Of a stretch of DNA of 47,932 bases, positions 1-6,875 are shown in pieces; position 1 is the first letter of the stretch, and each line of letters opens with the position of its first letter. Under the pieces are notes generated by a model. That model had not been told where the DNA came from and searched no databases. It saw nothing but the letters and a program-made list of their open reading frames with translations. The position numbers were made by a program, and so were the translations under genes. Origin of the DNA: a virus. The DNA lies in the IMG/VR virus record IMGVR_UViG_3300025087_000012, positions 1 through 47,932 of that record, one strand, 5' to 3'.

Positions 1-55
1 CATGGGTCAGTGTTTTTCTTTCTGTACCTACTAAAAACTTTTTTGCTTCGCTCAT
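1..55 (-). CDS. N-terminal fragment of the 75-aa hypothetical protein (duplicate of the gene at 47633-47860)
   Basis: The ATG is at 53-55 on the minus strand and only 18 codons are present before the window edge. The sequence equals the start of the complete gene at 47633-47860, because both lie in the terminal repeat. It is an artefact of linearising a circle, not a second gene. Confidence 0.85.
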   Translation of the reverse strand, partial: MSEAKKFLVGTERKTLTH

Positions 56-127
56 TTACATAGCCCTCAATTCGTAACTCGTGTAACGACCACTGCTATC
101 ACGATATGGATTATTATTATAGGCACC
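1..127. repeat. Terminal direct repeat, left copy (127 bp)
   Basis: Positions 1-127 are identical, base for base, to 47806-47932. An exact repeat at the two ends of a contig is what an assembler leaves when it closes a circular or circularly permuted molecule, and 127 is a common maximum k-mer length. It therefore most likely marks closure and not a biological terminal repeat. It holds the N-terminal part of one small gene and the C-terminal end of the HNH gene. Confidence 0.95.
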
Positions 128-433
128 ATGCCTACCCCTTACCATCCTATCCCTAGCATTGTCCAGGTCTGTACCAGCGTACAGATGAGAAGGTCGGACA
201 CACTTAGGATTATCGCACTTATGAAGAACATGCTTCTTAAGCCTCGGATGCAGGCTAAGATACACAAACCTATGAACCTTATAAACCCTGCCATTGTAAC
301 TCAACTGAGGATACCCCCTTTTGTGCATCTTGTAATTAGTTTCCCAACACGAATCCTCACCTGGACGCCACGCTTCCTTTAGCACGGCGTCCCTGACCTC
401 ACGCATTGTTCGTTTATGCGGTCCCGGTTTCAT
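56..433 (-). CDS. HNH homing-type endonuclease
   Basis: A 125-aa protein with the HNH fold seen in many phage free-standing nucleases: an HRFVYL segment near residue 56, then VLHKCDNPKCVRPSHLYAG with the paired Cys and His that hold the zinc and the metal, and a final DNARDRMVRGRHG helix. Such proteins nick or cut DNA and often act as selfish mobile genes or in packaging. I place the start at the ATG at 433, which overlaps the stop of the upstream exonuclease gene as ATGA; a TTG two codons further up (439) is less likely. It is not next to terL, so a packaging role is less likely than a homing or accessory role. The stop is 3 bases from the ATG of the next leftward gene. Confidence 0.85.
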   Translation of the reverse strand: MKPGPHKRTMREVRDAVLKEAWRPGEDSCWETNYKMHKRGYPQLSYNGRVYKVHRFVYLSLHPRLKKHVLHKCDNPKCVRPSHLYAGTDLDNARDRMVRGRHGAYNNNPYRDSSGRYTSYELRAM

Positions 434-1551
434 TTGCAAAGTCTAAGCTCGAAATGAGGTTTCGGGCTCTTCAGGAACTTCTTTTCGTACTTCAGTCCAT
501 CACTGGTTATAATATGAGTCAAGCCTTTTTTCTCCATTTCCAATAATATTCTTTCTTCTGCTTTCTCAACTTTTTTAAGGGCTATCTTATTGGTTCTAAA
601 GGATTTTTCAAGCTCCACATCCCCAATGACGCCCGCCTCTATTTTAGGGGAAACAGCGGCTTCCACTGCCGGGTTACACGCCCCATTGTACTCACAAAGC
701 CTGCATCGGGCTGAACCGCCGATGAATTCGCGCTGCACAGCTTCCGGTCCTTTTGTGAATACAGTGTCAAAGATATACTGAAACTTGTTTCTAGCGTGGT
801 CGAAGAGCCTGATATCAGGAATCCATCGAAGCTCGTAATGGACACAGGTGTTTTTATTTTCATAATATAGCGCCACCCCATCAATTCCGACTCTCCGGAC
901 CCACTCACTGAATGCATACGCGTTCAACTGGTAGTAGTAATCCACCATGAACTCTTCCGCAGGCACCAGATCAACAAGTTTTACAATATCCGTGATTAGG
1001 TAACAATTGTTTCCTAAGTCCTCCACCAGGCCAGTCTCCAGCAGCTTGCCAAAAAACTCGGAAGTAGAATCCCCGAACCCGGAAGAGTAGTAAGACCCTT
1101 TGGATTTGAAGTCAGTCAGAATTTTAAAATCATGCTCCCTTGACACCATTAGGGTGTCAATATCTCCTTCTATCGACCTATTTAGTGCCTGACCGCTAGC
1201 AGTCATATGAACTACGTCAAATAAATGCACACGTTGCTGTGTCAAAGTTGGTTTAAGATCAGTGTACTCTTTGATGTCCTGGATAAGTGATGTTTCAATT
1301 ACGTTTCCCCTCGCAAAGATGCGGCGAAGCTTTGCCGTAATTGGAGGCTTTGGATACTGCTTAACCCCATGGTAGTGGGCTACATCACGCGCCAGCTTAA
1401 GAGCACACTTGCCAATACCAGAAGGGGACAACGGGTAACGCTCAATATTCCCCGCATTGTGCCTCTCTGCCTCTTTCTTTGACTTCGCATCCATCCCCTG
1501 ATCCATCAACATTGTCATTGCAGGGGCTTTCCTTAATTTTTCTAAGTTCAT
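430..1551 (-). CDS. Cas4/RecB-like PD-(D/E)XK exonuclease with probable Fe-S cluster
   Basis: A 373-aa nuclease. Seen in order: Cys49, GNVIE (Glu86), SIEGDID with Asp130, DFKSKG with Asp147 and Lys149, and the QLNAY motif (Gln208, Tyr212) typical of the RecB/Cas4 clan. A second cysteine group follows, ARCRLCEYNGAC (Cys283, 286, 292). One early and three late cysteines match the Fe-S arrangement of Cas4, AddB and related phage exonucleases. It probably degrades or processes DNA ends during replication or recombination, beside the polymerase. The start is supported by AAGGA seven bases before the ATG. The C-terminal 60 residues are helical and Lys/Glu-rich. No Cas genes or CRISPR array are present, so this is a replication or recombination enzyme and not part of an adaptation module. 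Confidence 0.85.
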   Translation of the reverse strand: MNLEKLRKAPAMTMLMDQGMDAKSKKEAERHNAGNIERYPLSPSGIGKCALKLARDVAHYHGVKQYPKPPITAKLRRIFARGNVIETSLIQDIKEYTDLKPTLTQQRVHLFDVVHMTASGQALNRSIEGDIDTLMVSREHDFKILTDFKSKGSYYSSGFGDSTSEFFGKLLETGLVEDLGNNCYLITDIVKLVDLVPAEEFMVDYYYQLNAYAFSEWVRRVGIDGVALYYENKNTCVHYELRWIPDIRLFDHARNKFQYIFDTVFTKGPEAVQREFIGGSARCRLCEYNGACNPAVEAAVSPKIEAGVIGDVELEKSFRTNKIALKKVEKAEERILLEMEKKGLTHIITSDGLKYEKKFLKSPKPHFELRLCK

Positions 1552-1738
1552 CTTTTAATCCTTCATTCTCCGCTGATAGCAGATCAATTTGTTTATTAGC
1601 CTGGGACAGCGCGATGCTAAGCCTCTTTATTCTAGTCTCCACTAGCCAAGCCACGTCGCCTAGAAACCGCTGGTTACCTGCATCAGGGTCCAGCATCCTA
1701 TGGATTTTTACTAGCTGTTCACGCAGGTTGTGGTTCAT
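1442..1738 (-). CDS. Small coiled-coil protein overlapping the exonuclease start
   Basis: A 98-aa reading frame of unknown function. Residues about 30-70 form a likely coiled coil (RIKRLSIALSQANKQIDLL and on), and the last 30 residues are polar and Cys-containing. The 5' two thirds occupy a stretch (1552-1718) that no other gene explains, which is the main reason to accept it. It overlaps the upstream gene by 20 bp and runs 110 bp into the exonuclease gene in another frame. Its Shine-Dalgarno sequence is weak (GGTGG), so it may be translated by coupling to the gene before it. Confidence 0.6.
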   Translation of the reverse strand: MNHNLREQLVKIHRMLDPDAGNQRFLGDVAWLVETRIKRLSIALSQANKQIDLLSAENEGLKDELRKIKESPCNDNVDGSGDGCEVKERGREAQCGEY

Positions 1739-2072
1739 CGTCGTGGTCCACCGATTTCTTTACTGTCTTTTTCTTCCGCACCACTGGCTCCTTATTCCCA
1801 CCCTGAATAATGCCTTGGATAGACTTCAATTCAGAGTCATGCACAAGTGCGAAGTCACCGCCGGGAAATAACTTACCGAATACCACCTCATTGTCCATCG
1901 GTTTTCCACGACCAATTAGGGCAGCTTTCAACCCATCGATAGCTGGACCTTTGATGCGGTCAATTGATTTACCTTGATACTGGTCTACCAGGAAGTTTAT
2001 AACCTCGAAAGTCCTACCCTTCAACGGCCCGTTTTTAATGGAAACCATTGTTCCTGCTCTTTTATGCTTCAT
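1719..2072 (-). CDS. Conserved-looking hypothetical protein, 117 aa
   Basis: I do not recognise the family. The protein has a compact N-terminal domain (VSIKNGPLKGRTFEVINFLV from residue 10, later GKLFPGGDFALVHDSEL) and a basic tail (VRKKKTVKKS) ending in an acidic patch. The globular part with many short strands and the basic tail would fit a DNA- or RNA-associated protein, but that is only inference. The start has a strong Shine-Dalgarno (GAGGTGGA) at the right distance. It sits between the small PD-(D/E)XK nuclease and the coiled-coil gene in the leftward replication operon. Confidence 0.8.
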   Translation of the reverse strand: MKHKRAGTMVSIKNGPLKGRTFEVINFLVDQYQGKSIDRIKGPAIDGLKAALIGRGKPMDNEVVFGKLFPGGDFALVHDSELKSIQGIIQGGNKEPVVRKKKTVKKSVDHDDEPQPA

Positions 2073-2083
2073 TACTCCACCTC

Positions 2084-2494
2084 TTAGTTAGATAGCCCAT
2101 TTGGTTTTGCGTCACCAGTGTTGCTGGCATTCCTTATACGATACTCGTAGGCCATGCGCAATATCGTAAACAAGTCCTCAGCCTCCATAGCTGCATAAAG
2201 CTTACTATGGTTTCTACGGAAAACCAACACAGGCATGTGGCCCTCGCAATTGTCATCAGCCTGTTGGAGTGCTGACCAGATATTCAGCTTCTCTTGATTC
2301 TTGGCCTCAATTGAGATTGGTAGCATTGCCCTTGCGACGGGGGACAACACCATGTCCTCCCCCGATACCCCTCCCGATGTTCTTATTACATCCTCGTCCT
2401 GCAACTCCGGGAAGAAAGCGTGAATCAGAACCTTCACTTCGTTTGCTGCTCTTCGTCCTTTTGCTTTCGCTGCTGCTATTGATATCCGCGACAT
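2084..2494 (-). CDS. Small PD-(D/E)XK endonuclease (resolvase-like)
   Basis: A 136-aa protein with the catalytic pattern of compact PD-(D/E)XK nucleases: Glu19 in GRRAANEVK, Asp47 in SGEDMVLSP, then Glu63 and Lys65 in PISIEAKNQ. Size and motif spacing resemble phage Holliday-junction-resolvase-like or putative endonuclease families, which cut branched or specific DNA during replication and recombination. A GGAGG lies six bases before the ATG at 2494, so I reject longer upstream starts (2500, 2551). Its 5' end overlaps the 3' end of the preceding gene by 188 bp in another frame. Confidence 0.75.
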   Translation of the reverse strand: MSRISIAAAKAKGRRAANEVKVLIHAFFPELQDEDVIRTSGGVSGEDMVLSPVARAMLPISIEAKNQEKLNIWSALQQADDNCEGHMPVLVFRRNHSKLYAAMEAEDLFTILRMAYEYRIRNASNTGDAKPNGLSN

Positions 2495-2759
2495 CGGCAT
2501 CCTCCAACATGAATTGAACATTTTTGGTGATGAATACACGCCGCGATGCATCCTCCCCGGTTATAATCACAATACGGCCAAAAGCTACAAAATTATCCGG
2601 GTCATCAAACTTTTTTGGCTTAAACCAAAGATCAAAGTGCTTACCTACAACATGATGATGATAGGAGTAGCCATAAAAAACATCGGCCTCTTCATAACCG
2701 ATGTCACTATCGTTGCGGCTGCGCCCTACCCGCACCACAGTTAATTTGTACCGCTTCAT
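2307..2759 (-). CDS. Hypothetical protein with long out-of-frame overlap, 150 aa
   Basis: The N-terminal 90 residues (MKRYKLTVVRVG, later GYSYHHHVVGKHFDLWF and NFVAFGRIVIITG) look like a real folded domain with alternating strands; I do not recognise the family. The C-terminal 60 residues are Ser/Lys/Arg/Gly-rich and are encoded on top of the first 188 bp of the nuclease gene downstream, in a different frame. They look like sequence shaped by the other gene. The start could be the ATG at 2759, just after the polymerase stop, or at 2780 inside the polymerase gene; neither has a clear Shine-Dalgarno. Confidence 0.6.
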   Translation of the reverse strand: MKRYKLTVVRVGRSRNDSDIGYEEADVFYGYSYHHHVVGKHFDLWFKPKKFDDPDNFVAFGRIVIITGEDASRRVFITKNVQFMLEDADVADINSSSESKRTKSSKRSEGSDSRFLPGVAGRGCNKNIGRGIGGGHGVVPRRKGNATNLN

Positions 2760-2764
2760 GCCCT

Positions 2765-4774
2765 TTATTTTTTCCAGCATGTGTCCAGATTCCCCTCTAC
2801 TTCCAACGGCACCTTACCGTGTGGTGTTTCGAGAATATAGCAATTCATAAAATAGTCTACGGTTTTCCTGCAAAAATCTTCTTTCCCCTTCGGGAACCGC
2901 CACACTACCTCGTCGTGAATCCAGGCCAGCGGCTTTGCATCGATCTTGAACTTAGCGAAATGCCTGCGGGCCATCAGGGATGCATGGAAAATGGCCCTGG
3001 ATGCCATCCCCTGCACAAATGTATTGAACAAGGTCATATGTATCTTCCCTTCCCTGGCTTGCACCAAGGAGCCGAAGATATCGTGAATGGGGTAACCGGC
3101 TTTGTACTTATCCTCTAGGTTTCTCTTCCACTGAAAAACACCCTGCATACCCTGGCGGAAAGAGTAAACCATGTCCTGGCAACGCTCCAATGGAATATCC
3201 ATCTCCTCCCGCACCAGACACATCGTCTGGAAAGTAGCTGCTCCGGTACCATATATGATTGACAGGTCACCGATCTTCGCCGTTTTCCGCAGGTGACTGT
3301 TCTTGGACTTAATGTCACTCTCCGGCACATCAGCAGTCTCTGCTGGAAAAAACTTCTTAGTCGCATAGTTGTGGTAATCCCTTCCCTCTATGAACAACTG
3401 GACCATCTCGGGGTCCGCAGTCAGGTATGCTACCAACCTCGGTTCAATCTGGCTAGAGTCTACGGTGTAAATTGAATACTTTTCATTATCGGCGACGATG
3501 AAGGGCAATCTAAGTGATCCCTTAACATTCTGGAGATTAGGGCCTGAAGAACTAAGCCTTCCAGTTCTAGTTCCCGTGATGTTAAAGGTGCAGTGAATTC
3601 TACTTTCAGTGACAGCCTCAATGTACTGCTTGAGGTAGCTGACTTCCGTTTCCTTTTCGCGGTACGCGAGCATTTTTTCTGCAAACTTGTTCCCTTTGAC
3701 TTTCGCCCTGATGAGGACGAACTTGTCCGTACCTTCCGTTTCAATCCAAGCATTTGACTCCTTATCTCTTTTCTCCACGGTCATATCGATGCCGTGATTC
3801 TCTAAAATTACTTTGACCTGGATAGGCGATTGAAGATTAAATCTGCTAGGTAACTTCTCCAACTTAGCGGCCAGTCCTTCGTTGTACCTATCGACAACAC
3901 CCGCACACTTAGCCTGATCCTTAATCCTCGTGGCAATGAAAGCACTACACTTCGCGTCAGTTTGTTTTTTGATGAGTCTCTTTTTTCCTTCAATATAGCG
4001 TTTAAACGCCTCCTCTGAATCCTTATGAATGACCTCTTCGAGTTTTCCGGCGTCAAGTAACGCTTGCTGGTACATTGCATGCAACTGCACCGTATCGATG
4101 AGGATTCCTTCATACTCCGCCTCCGCAAGTAACTTCGACCAGGGCATTAAATATTTGTTGTAAAATTCAAGAGTCTCATCCTGCTCCGCGTGTTGTAGGA
4201 GAAGTTCGTGCAGCCTGTAGGTGTATACGCAGTCCTTTTTGTTGTACTCGGGGTCATCGTGGTTTGACGGGTTTTCCCAGAAGGGTTCGACTCCGAGATA
4301 AAACGGTGCCATAGTTTTAAGCGTGAGCGGCGTACCAGGACGATGACGTTGTTTTTGGGGGAGTGTGGCATTTAGGATTGCCCTTCTTTCGTTGTAGACC
4401 TTGAGAAAATCATCGGGAACTTTCTTAGCCACTGCGGAACCGAGAACTTGGGTATCTCCCATGATGTCTCGCGCTCGAATGGTGCTCCCGCCCGACTTGA
4501 GCGACTTATAGTCAAACTTAACTCCGTGCCCGACAAATCCAATTCGCGGGTTCTCACCCCTATACGAATCGAATTCTCGAACGGTGCGGAAAAGAAAATA
4601 ATCCTTGCCATCATAAACCCCTATGATCTTGATTTGGTTGTGCTTGAAGTGTACCGCGTGGTTACACTGCGAGCTGTTGCTGGCGTCATAACCAGGGCAG
4701 TCCTTTACCCCGCAGGCAGTCTCAAGGTCAAGTGATGCTACCTTATTTTCAAGTAGCTTACTGAAGTCGATCAT
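2765..4774 (-). CDS. Family A DNA polymerase with 3'-5' exonuclease domain
   Basis: The 669-aa replicative polymerase. Exonuclease motifs: Asp16 and Glu18 (SLDLETA), Asp88 (GHGVKFDYK) and Asp181 with Tyr177 (YNKKD). Polymerase motifs: GTRTGRLSSSGPNLQNV (401-417), motif A TVDSSQIEPR with Asp439, motif B RKTAKIGDLSIIYG with Arg496, Lys500 and Tyr508, and motif C IHDE with Asp621. All catalytic residues are present. Motif A is unusual: Ser replaces the usual Tyr and Pro replaces Leu of DYSQIELR. The O-helix position equal to E. coli Phe762 is Leu504. There is no 5'-3' exonuclease domain, as usual for phage enzymes. The start overlaps the lipoprotein stop as ATGA. It acts with the primase-helicase at 7194. 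Confidence 0.97.
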   Translation of the reverse strand: MIDFSKLLENKVASLDLETACGVKDCPGYDASNSSQCNHAVHFKHNQIKIIGVYDGKDYFLFRTVREFDSYRGENPRIGFVGHGVKFDYKSLKSGGSTIRARDIMGDTQVLGSAVAKKVPDDFLKVYNERRAILNATLPQKQRHRPGTPLTLKTMAPFYLGVEPFWENPSNHDDPEYNKKDCVYTYRLHELLLQHAEQDETLEFYNKYLMPWSKLLAEAEYEGILIDTVQLHAMYQQALLDAGKLEEVIHKDSEEAFKRYIEGKKRLIKKQTDAKCSAFIATRIKDQAKCAGVVDRYNEGLAAKLEKLPSRFNLQSPIQVKVILENHGIDMTVEKRDKESNAWIETEGTDKFVLIRAKVKGNKFAEKMLAYREKETEVSYLKQYIEAVTESRIHCTFNITGTRTGRLSSSGPNLQNVKGSLRLPFIVADNEKYSIYTVDSSQIEPRLVAYLTADPEMVQLFIEGRDYHNYATKKFFPAETADVPESDIKSKNSHLRKTAKIGDLSIIYGTGAATFQTMCLVREEMDIPLERCQDMVYSFRQGMQGVFQWKRNLEDKYKAGYPIHDIFGSLVQAREGKIHMTLFNTFVQGMASRAIFHASLMARRHFAKFKIDAKPLAWIHDEVVWRFPKGKEDFCRKTVDYFMNCYILETPHGKVPLEVEGNLDTCWKK

Positions 4775-4971
4775 CGTCGTCTGTAGCAGCGGGTTCTAGG
4801 TGTAGGGCTAGGCTTTACTACGATGATATCCGGCTCTTGCTCAGGTACCGGGGAAACCTCTGGCGCAGGGCAATCGCATTCAACGAACACTTCGTTGTCC
4901 ACAACAATATCCTGACCACTACCACAACCCGCCGAAAACAAAAATAGCCCTAAAACAAGTAACTTTTTCAT
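4771..4971 (-). CDS. Small proline-rich lipoprotein, probable outer-membrane spanin
   Basis: A 66-aa protein with a lipoprotein signal, MKKLLVLGLFLFSAGC, and a lipidation Cys at about residue 16. The mature part is short, acidic then Pro-rich (PAPEVSPVPEQEPD, KPSPTPR), and ends in Arg. Small Pro-rich lipoproteins next to an endolysin gene are the hallmark of Rz1-type outer spanins, which help break the outer membrane at lysis. The ATG at 4971 shares a base with the endolysin stop (TAATG), so the two are translationally coupled. The lipobox is not perfect (FSAGC), and no inner spanin is adjacent; the candidate partner lies at 43710-44090. Confidence 0.65.
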   Translation of the reverse strand: MKKLLVLGLFLFSAGCGSGQDIVVDNEVFVECDCPAPEVSPVPEQEPDIIVVKPSPTPRTRCYRRR

Positions 4972-5381
4972 TAGTATGTCCACTCCGTTATTTTTTCGCG
5001 TGTCATGTCAACATCGACATGTAGTTTTGTCTTACCCCATCCGATGCCCATAAGGGAAGTGCTCCAATGAATTTGTTTAACTTTTATTTTAAACGGCTTA
5101 TCGGCCAAGTCCATAACCATTCCATCCCAGTAGGGGTCAGCCGCCATGCCCATCAGGTGCTTTGATTCAGTAGCAGCCCCCGGAATGGATTCGTTATGCT
5201 TAGGGCACGAATACCCCCGCGCTATGCCTACGGGCTTACCTACCAGGGCACGCAGGGCCTCCAACACAACTATCAGCTCCATATCAATCAGAGCATAGTC
5301 ACAGCAAGGGCAAGCAAATTCTTTTGAATGGAAGTTTTGTGAAATGGGTTTATGAGTCTTGGTCGAATATAGCCGAAGCAT
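4971..5381 (-). CDS. Endolysin, peptidase M15 family (L-Ala-D-Glu or D-Ala-D-Ala type)
   Basis: A 136-aa zinc peptidase. The zinc ligands of M15 enzymes are visible: His75 and Asp82 in SKHLMGMAAD, and His121 in KLHVDVD. The fold signature SKEFACPCC near residue 19 and IARGYSCPKHN near residue 53 match the M15_3 type. Such enzymes cut the peptide of peptidoglycan and act as phage endolysins. GAGGA eight bases before the ATG at 5381 sets the start; a longer frame from 5423 has no support. There is no signal peptide, so it needs a holin. It lies directly upstream of the lipoprotein, forming a lysis pair inside the replication operon. Confidence 0.88.
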   Translation of the reverse strand: MLRLYSTKTHKPISQNFHSKEFACPCCDYALIDMELIVVLEALRALVGKPVGIARGYSCPKHNESIPGAATESKHLMGMAADPYWDGMVMDLADKPFKIKVKQIHWSTSLMGIGWGKTKLHVDVDMTREKITEWTY

Positions 5382-5817
5382 TGTACTTGTCCTCGTGGTT
5401 TTTGTTTTCACAGACAGCTTCACGTGGCCCTAACACCCCGTCAAGCGATTTATACTGGTCAAGTGGGATTGTGCAGGTTCTCCAAGTTTTGGTATGACCA
5501 GTCCAACAATAAAAATCAATGTCTACCGCGTGCAGCGTGTCGTCCTCTCTGGCGTAGCAGTAAGAATTGTCACAATTTATAAGTCGTGAGGCCCTGGCTG
5601 TTGTTCCGCCAAGGCCCCACCACTCCCCCTCTATTGAGAACTCTTTTACTATCCTTCGCCTGAAAATTTCACGGTATGGATGGCCAAAGGCTAAGTAAAG
5701 TAAACTGTCCTCATTCAAGAAATCAAAGCACTGAAGCCCTTGGTAGGGCTCTAGCAAAATCTGCCTTACGGCAGCTATCGTCTGTTTATCGCTTAGATCT
5801 TTTCTTCTTTTTCCCAT
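5350..5817 (-). CDS. Hypothetical protein, 155 aa
   Basis: I do not recognise this protein. It has a basic N-terminus (MGKRRKDLSDKQ), a helical part around residues 15-60, then a segment with several Trp, Cys and His (EGEWWGLGGTTARA, CDNSYCYARED, FYCWTGHTKTWRTC) that could bind a metal. It overlaps the endolysin start by 32 bp and the HTH gene before it by 32 bp. An alternative ATG is at 5835, six codons up; neither has a strong Shine-Dalgarno. Dense overlaps on both sides suggest coupled translation. Confidence 0.75.
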   Translation of the reverse strand: MGKRRKDLSDKQTIAAVRQILLEPYQGLQCFDFLNEDSLLYLAFGHPYREIFRRRIVKEFSIEGEWWGLGGTTARASRLINCDNSYCYAREDDTLHAVDIDFYCWTGHTKTWRTCTIPLDQYKSLDGVLGPREAVCENKNHEDKYNASAIFDQDS

Positions 5818-6046
5818 GATTCTTTTTGGTTTCATGGCTAGCTGACAGCACTTTTCCCATGGCCCCCGTCGGGTTCTTCAGCTCTTCCCAGCTAGCTAGC
5901 CATATTCGCAGTGTACGTGGAGTAATCCCCAATGTCACTGCAATTTTATCTTTCTGATCCAAACCGAATTCTTGAATAACTCGTTTAACTTCCGCTACCA
6001 TCACTTCGTGTAGGGTACCCCCTACCAGGTGTTTTTTCTGTTGCAT
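5786..6046 (-). CDS. Small helix-turn-helix DNA-binding protein
   Basis: An 86-aa protein with a helix-turn-helix at about residues 33-55 (DKIAVTLGITPRTLRIWL) and a strongly basic tail rich in Lys (KKNHGKKKKRSKR). The arrangement fits a small transcription regulator or a Fis/NtrC-like DNA-binding fold. It follows the first gene of the leftward operon, so an autoregulatory role is possible but unproven. A GTG start at 6064 would add six residues; no Shine-Dalgarno decides between them. Confidence 0.75.
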   Translation of the reverse strand: MQQKKHLVGGTLHEVMVAEVKRVIQEFGLDQKDKIAVTLGITPRTLRIWLASWEELKNPTGAMGKVLSASHETKKNHGKKKKRSKR

Positions 6047-6073
6047 AGCTTCGGAATATAGCACTGAATTTAG

Positions 6074-6838
6074 TTACCTGGCAACCCCTGTTCTGGAAGA
6101 AACTCTTACCCGCTTGGTGCTGCGGCTCCAGTGCCCACAATCGCGACACCTATATTGCTGGTATTTGCCGGTTAAAGTATAGTTATAGCCCTGGCGCTCC
6201 AAATCAGTACTGCCGCACTTGCATTGATGTTCGTCTTGATGAATACCAAAATGGGTGGAGGACCAGGGTTTCAACCTGTCATACAGCTCCTCGGTGGCTA
6301 GCACATCATGTTTATTGTACCTCTCCATTTCTTTCCATGCTGAAAGATTGCCCTTCAGTACCTCAGCCCATAACTCGAACCCAGGGAACTTGTCGTGTTT
6401 TAGTTTTTTAAATTTTTTGTTGATCTTGTCAGATAGAAATTCGAGGGAATTTGAGGTGAACCCGAAATATTTCTTTGCCATCACGCAGGTGTCCTCCTGC
6501 TTTGATACCTTTACCGGCTTAAACCCGTTTACGATCAATCTTGCGTTTACTTTCCGATTATCAAACTTCCTGCCGTTGTGAGTTACCACCACATCAGCCT
6601 CATTCAGCATAGCATAAAGTTCTGTAATTAATTCCTTATCATCTTCCATGTTGCCGGCCTTACGCTGGTCTCTGTAAAAAATCTTTTTCTCGCCGTGCCA
6701 CTTCGCGGCCCAGGCGATCACGTGCCAGTCCCGCACTATTTGCTTTACACCTATATTCTCTTTCCAAATTTTCCAAACAAAAGACAGAATTGGAGCAGTC
6801 TCAATGTCATAAATCAGAATCTTGGGGGATTTTTTCAT
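6074..6838 (-). CDS. DEDDy 3'-5' exonuclease with C-terminal zinc ribbon
   Basis: A 254-aa RNase H-fold exonuclease. Motif I LIYDIETAP (Asp11, Glu13), motif II THNGRKFDNRK (Asp93) and motif III YNKHD (Tyr174, Asp178) are all present. This makes it a DEDDy enzyme like the proofreading domain of family B polymerases or YprB-like nucleases. After residue 200 a four-cysteine zinc ribbon follows (CKC at 206-208, CRDC at 231-234), an unusual addition that could bind nucleic acid or a partner. It is the first gene of the leftward operon. A promoter-like pair lies so close (6847-6875) that the message may start at or within two bases of the ATG; no Shine-Dalgarno is visible. Confidence 0.88.
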   Translation of the reverse strand: MKKSPKILIYDIETAPILSFVWKIWKENIGVKQIVRDWHVIAWAAKWHGEKKIFYRDQRKAGNMEDDKELITELYAMLNEADVVVTHNGRKFDNRKVNARLIVNGFKPVKVSKQEDTCVMAKKYFGFTSNSLEFLSDKINKKFKKLKHDKFPGFELWAEVLKGNLSAWKEMERYNKHDVLATEELYDRLKPWSSTHFGIHQDEHQCKCGSTDLERQGYNYTLTGKYQQYRCRDCGHWSRSTKRVRVSSRTGVAR

Positions 6839-6846
6839 ACAGCCAA

Positions 6847-6875
6847 ATTGTAAGCCGCCTATTTTACAAGGTCAA
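6847..6875 (-). promoter_or_regulatory. Predicted sigma70-type promoter of the leftward operon
   Basis: On the minus strand, TTGACC (6870-6875) is followed after 17 bases by TACAAT (6847-6852), each one mismatch from consensus. Transcription would begin near 6840, only about two bases before the ATG at 6838, which predicts a leaderless message. This fits the absence of a Shine-Dalgarno there. Confidence 0.5.

Noticed and set aside
56-439. HNH start at TTG 439
   Set aside because: The ATG at 433 overlaps the upstream stop as ATGA, the common pattern in this genome.
430-1551. Cas4-like nuclease as a sign of a CRISPR adaptation module
   Set aside because: No repeats with regular spacers and no other Cas genes are present; phage Cas4-like exonucleases serve replication or recombination.
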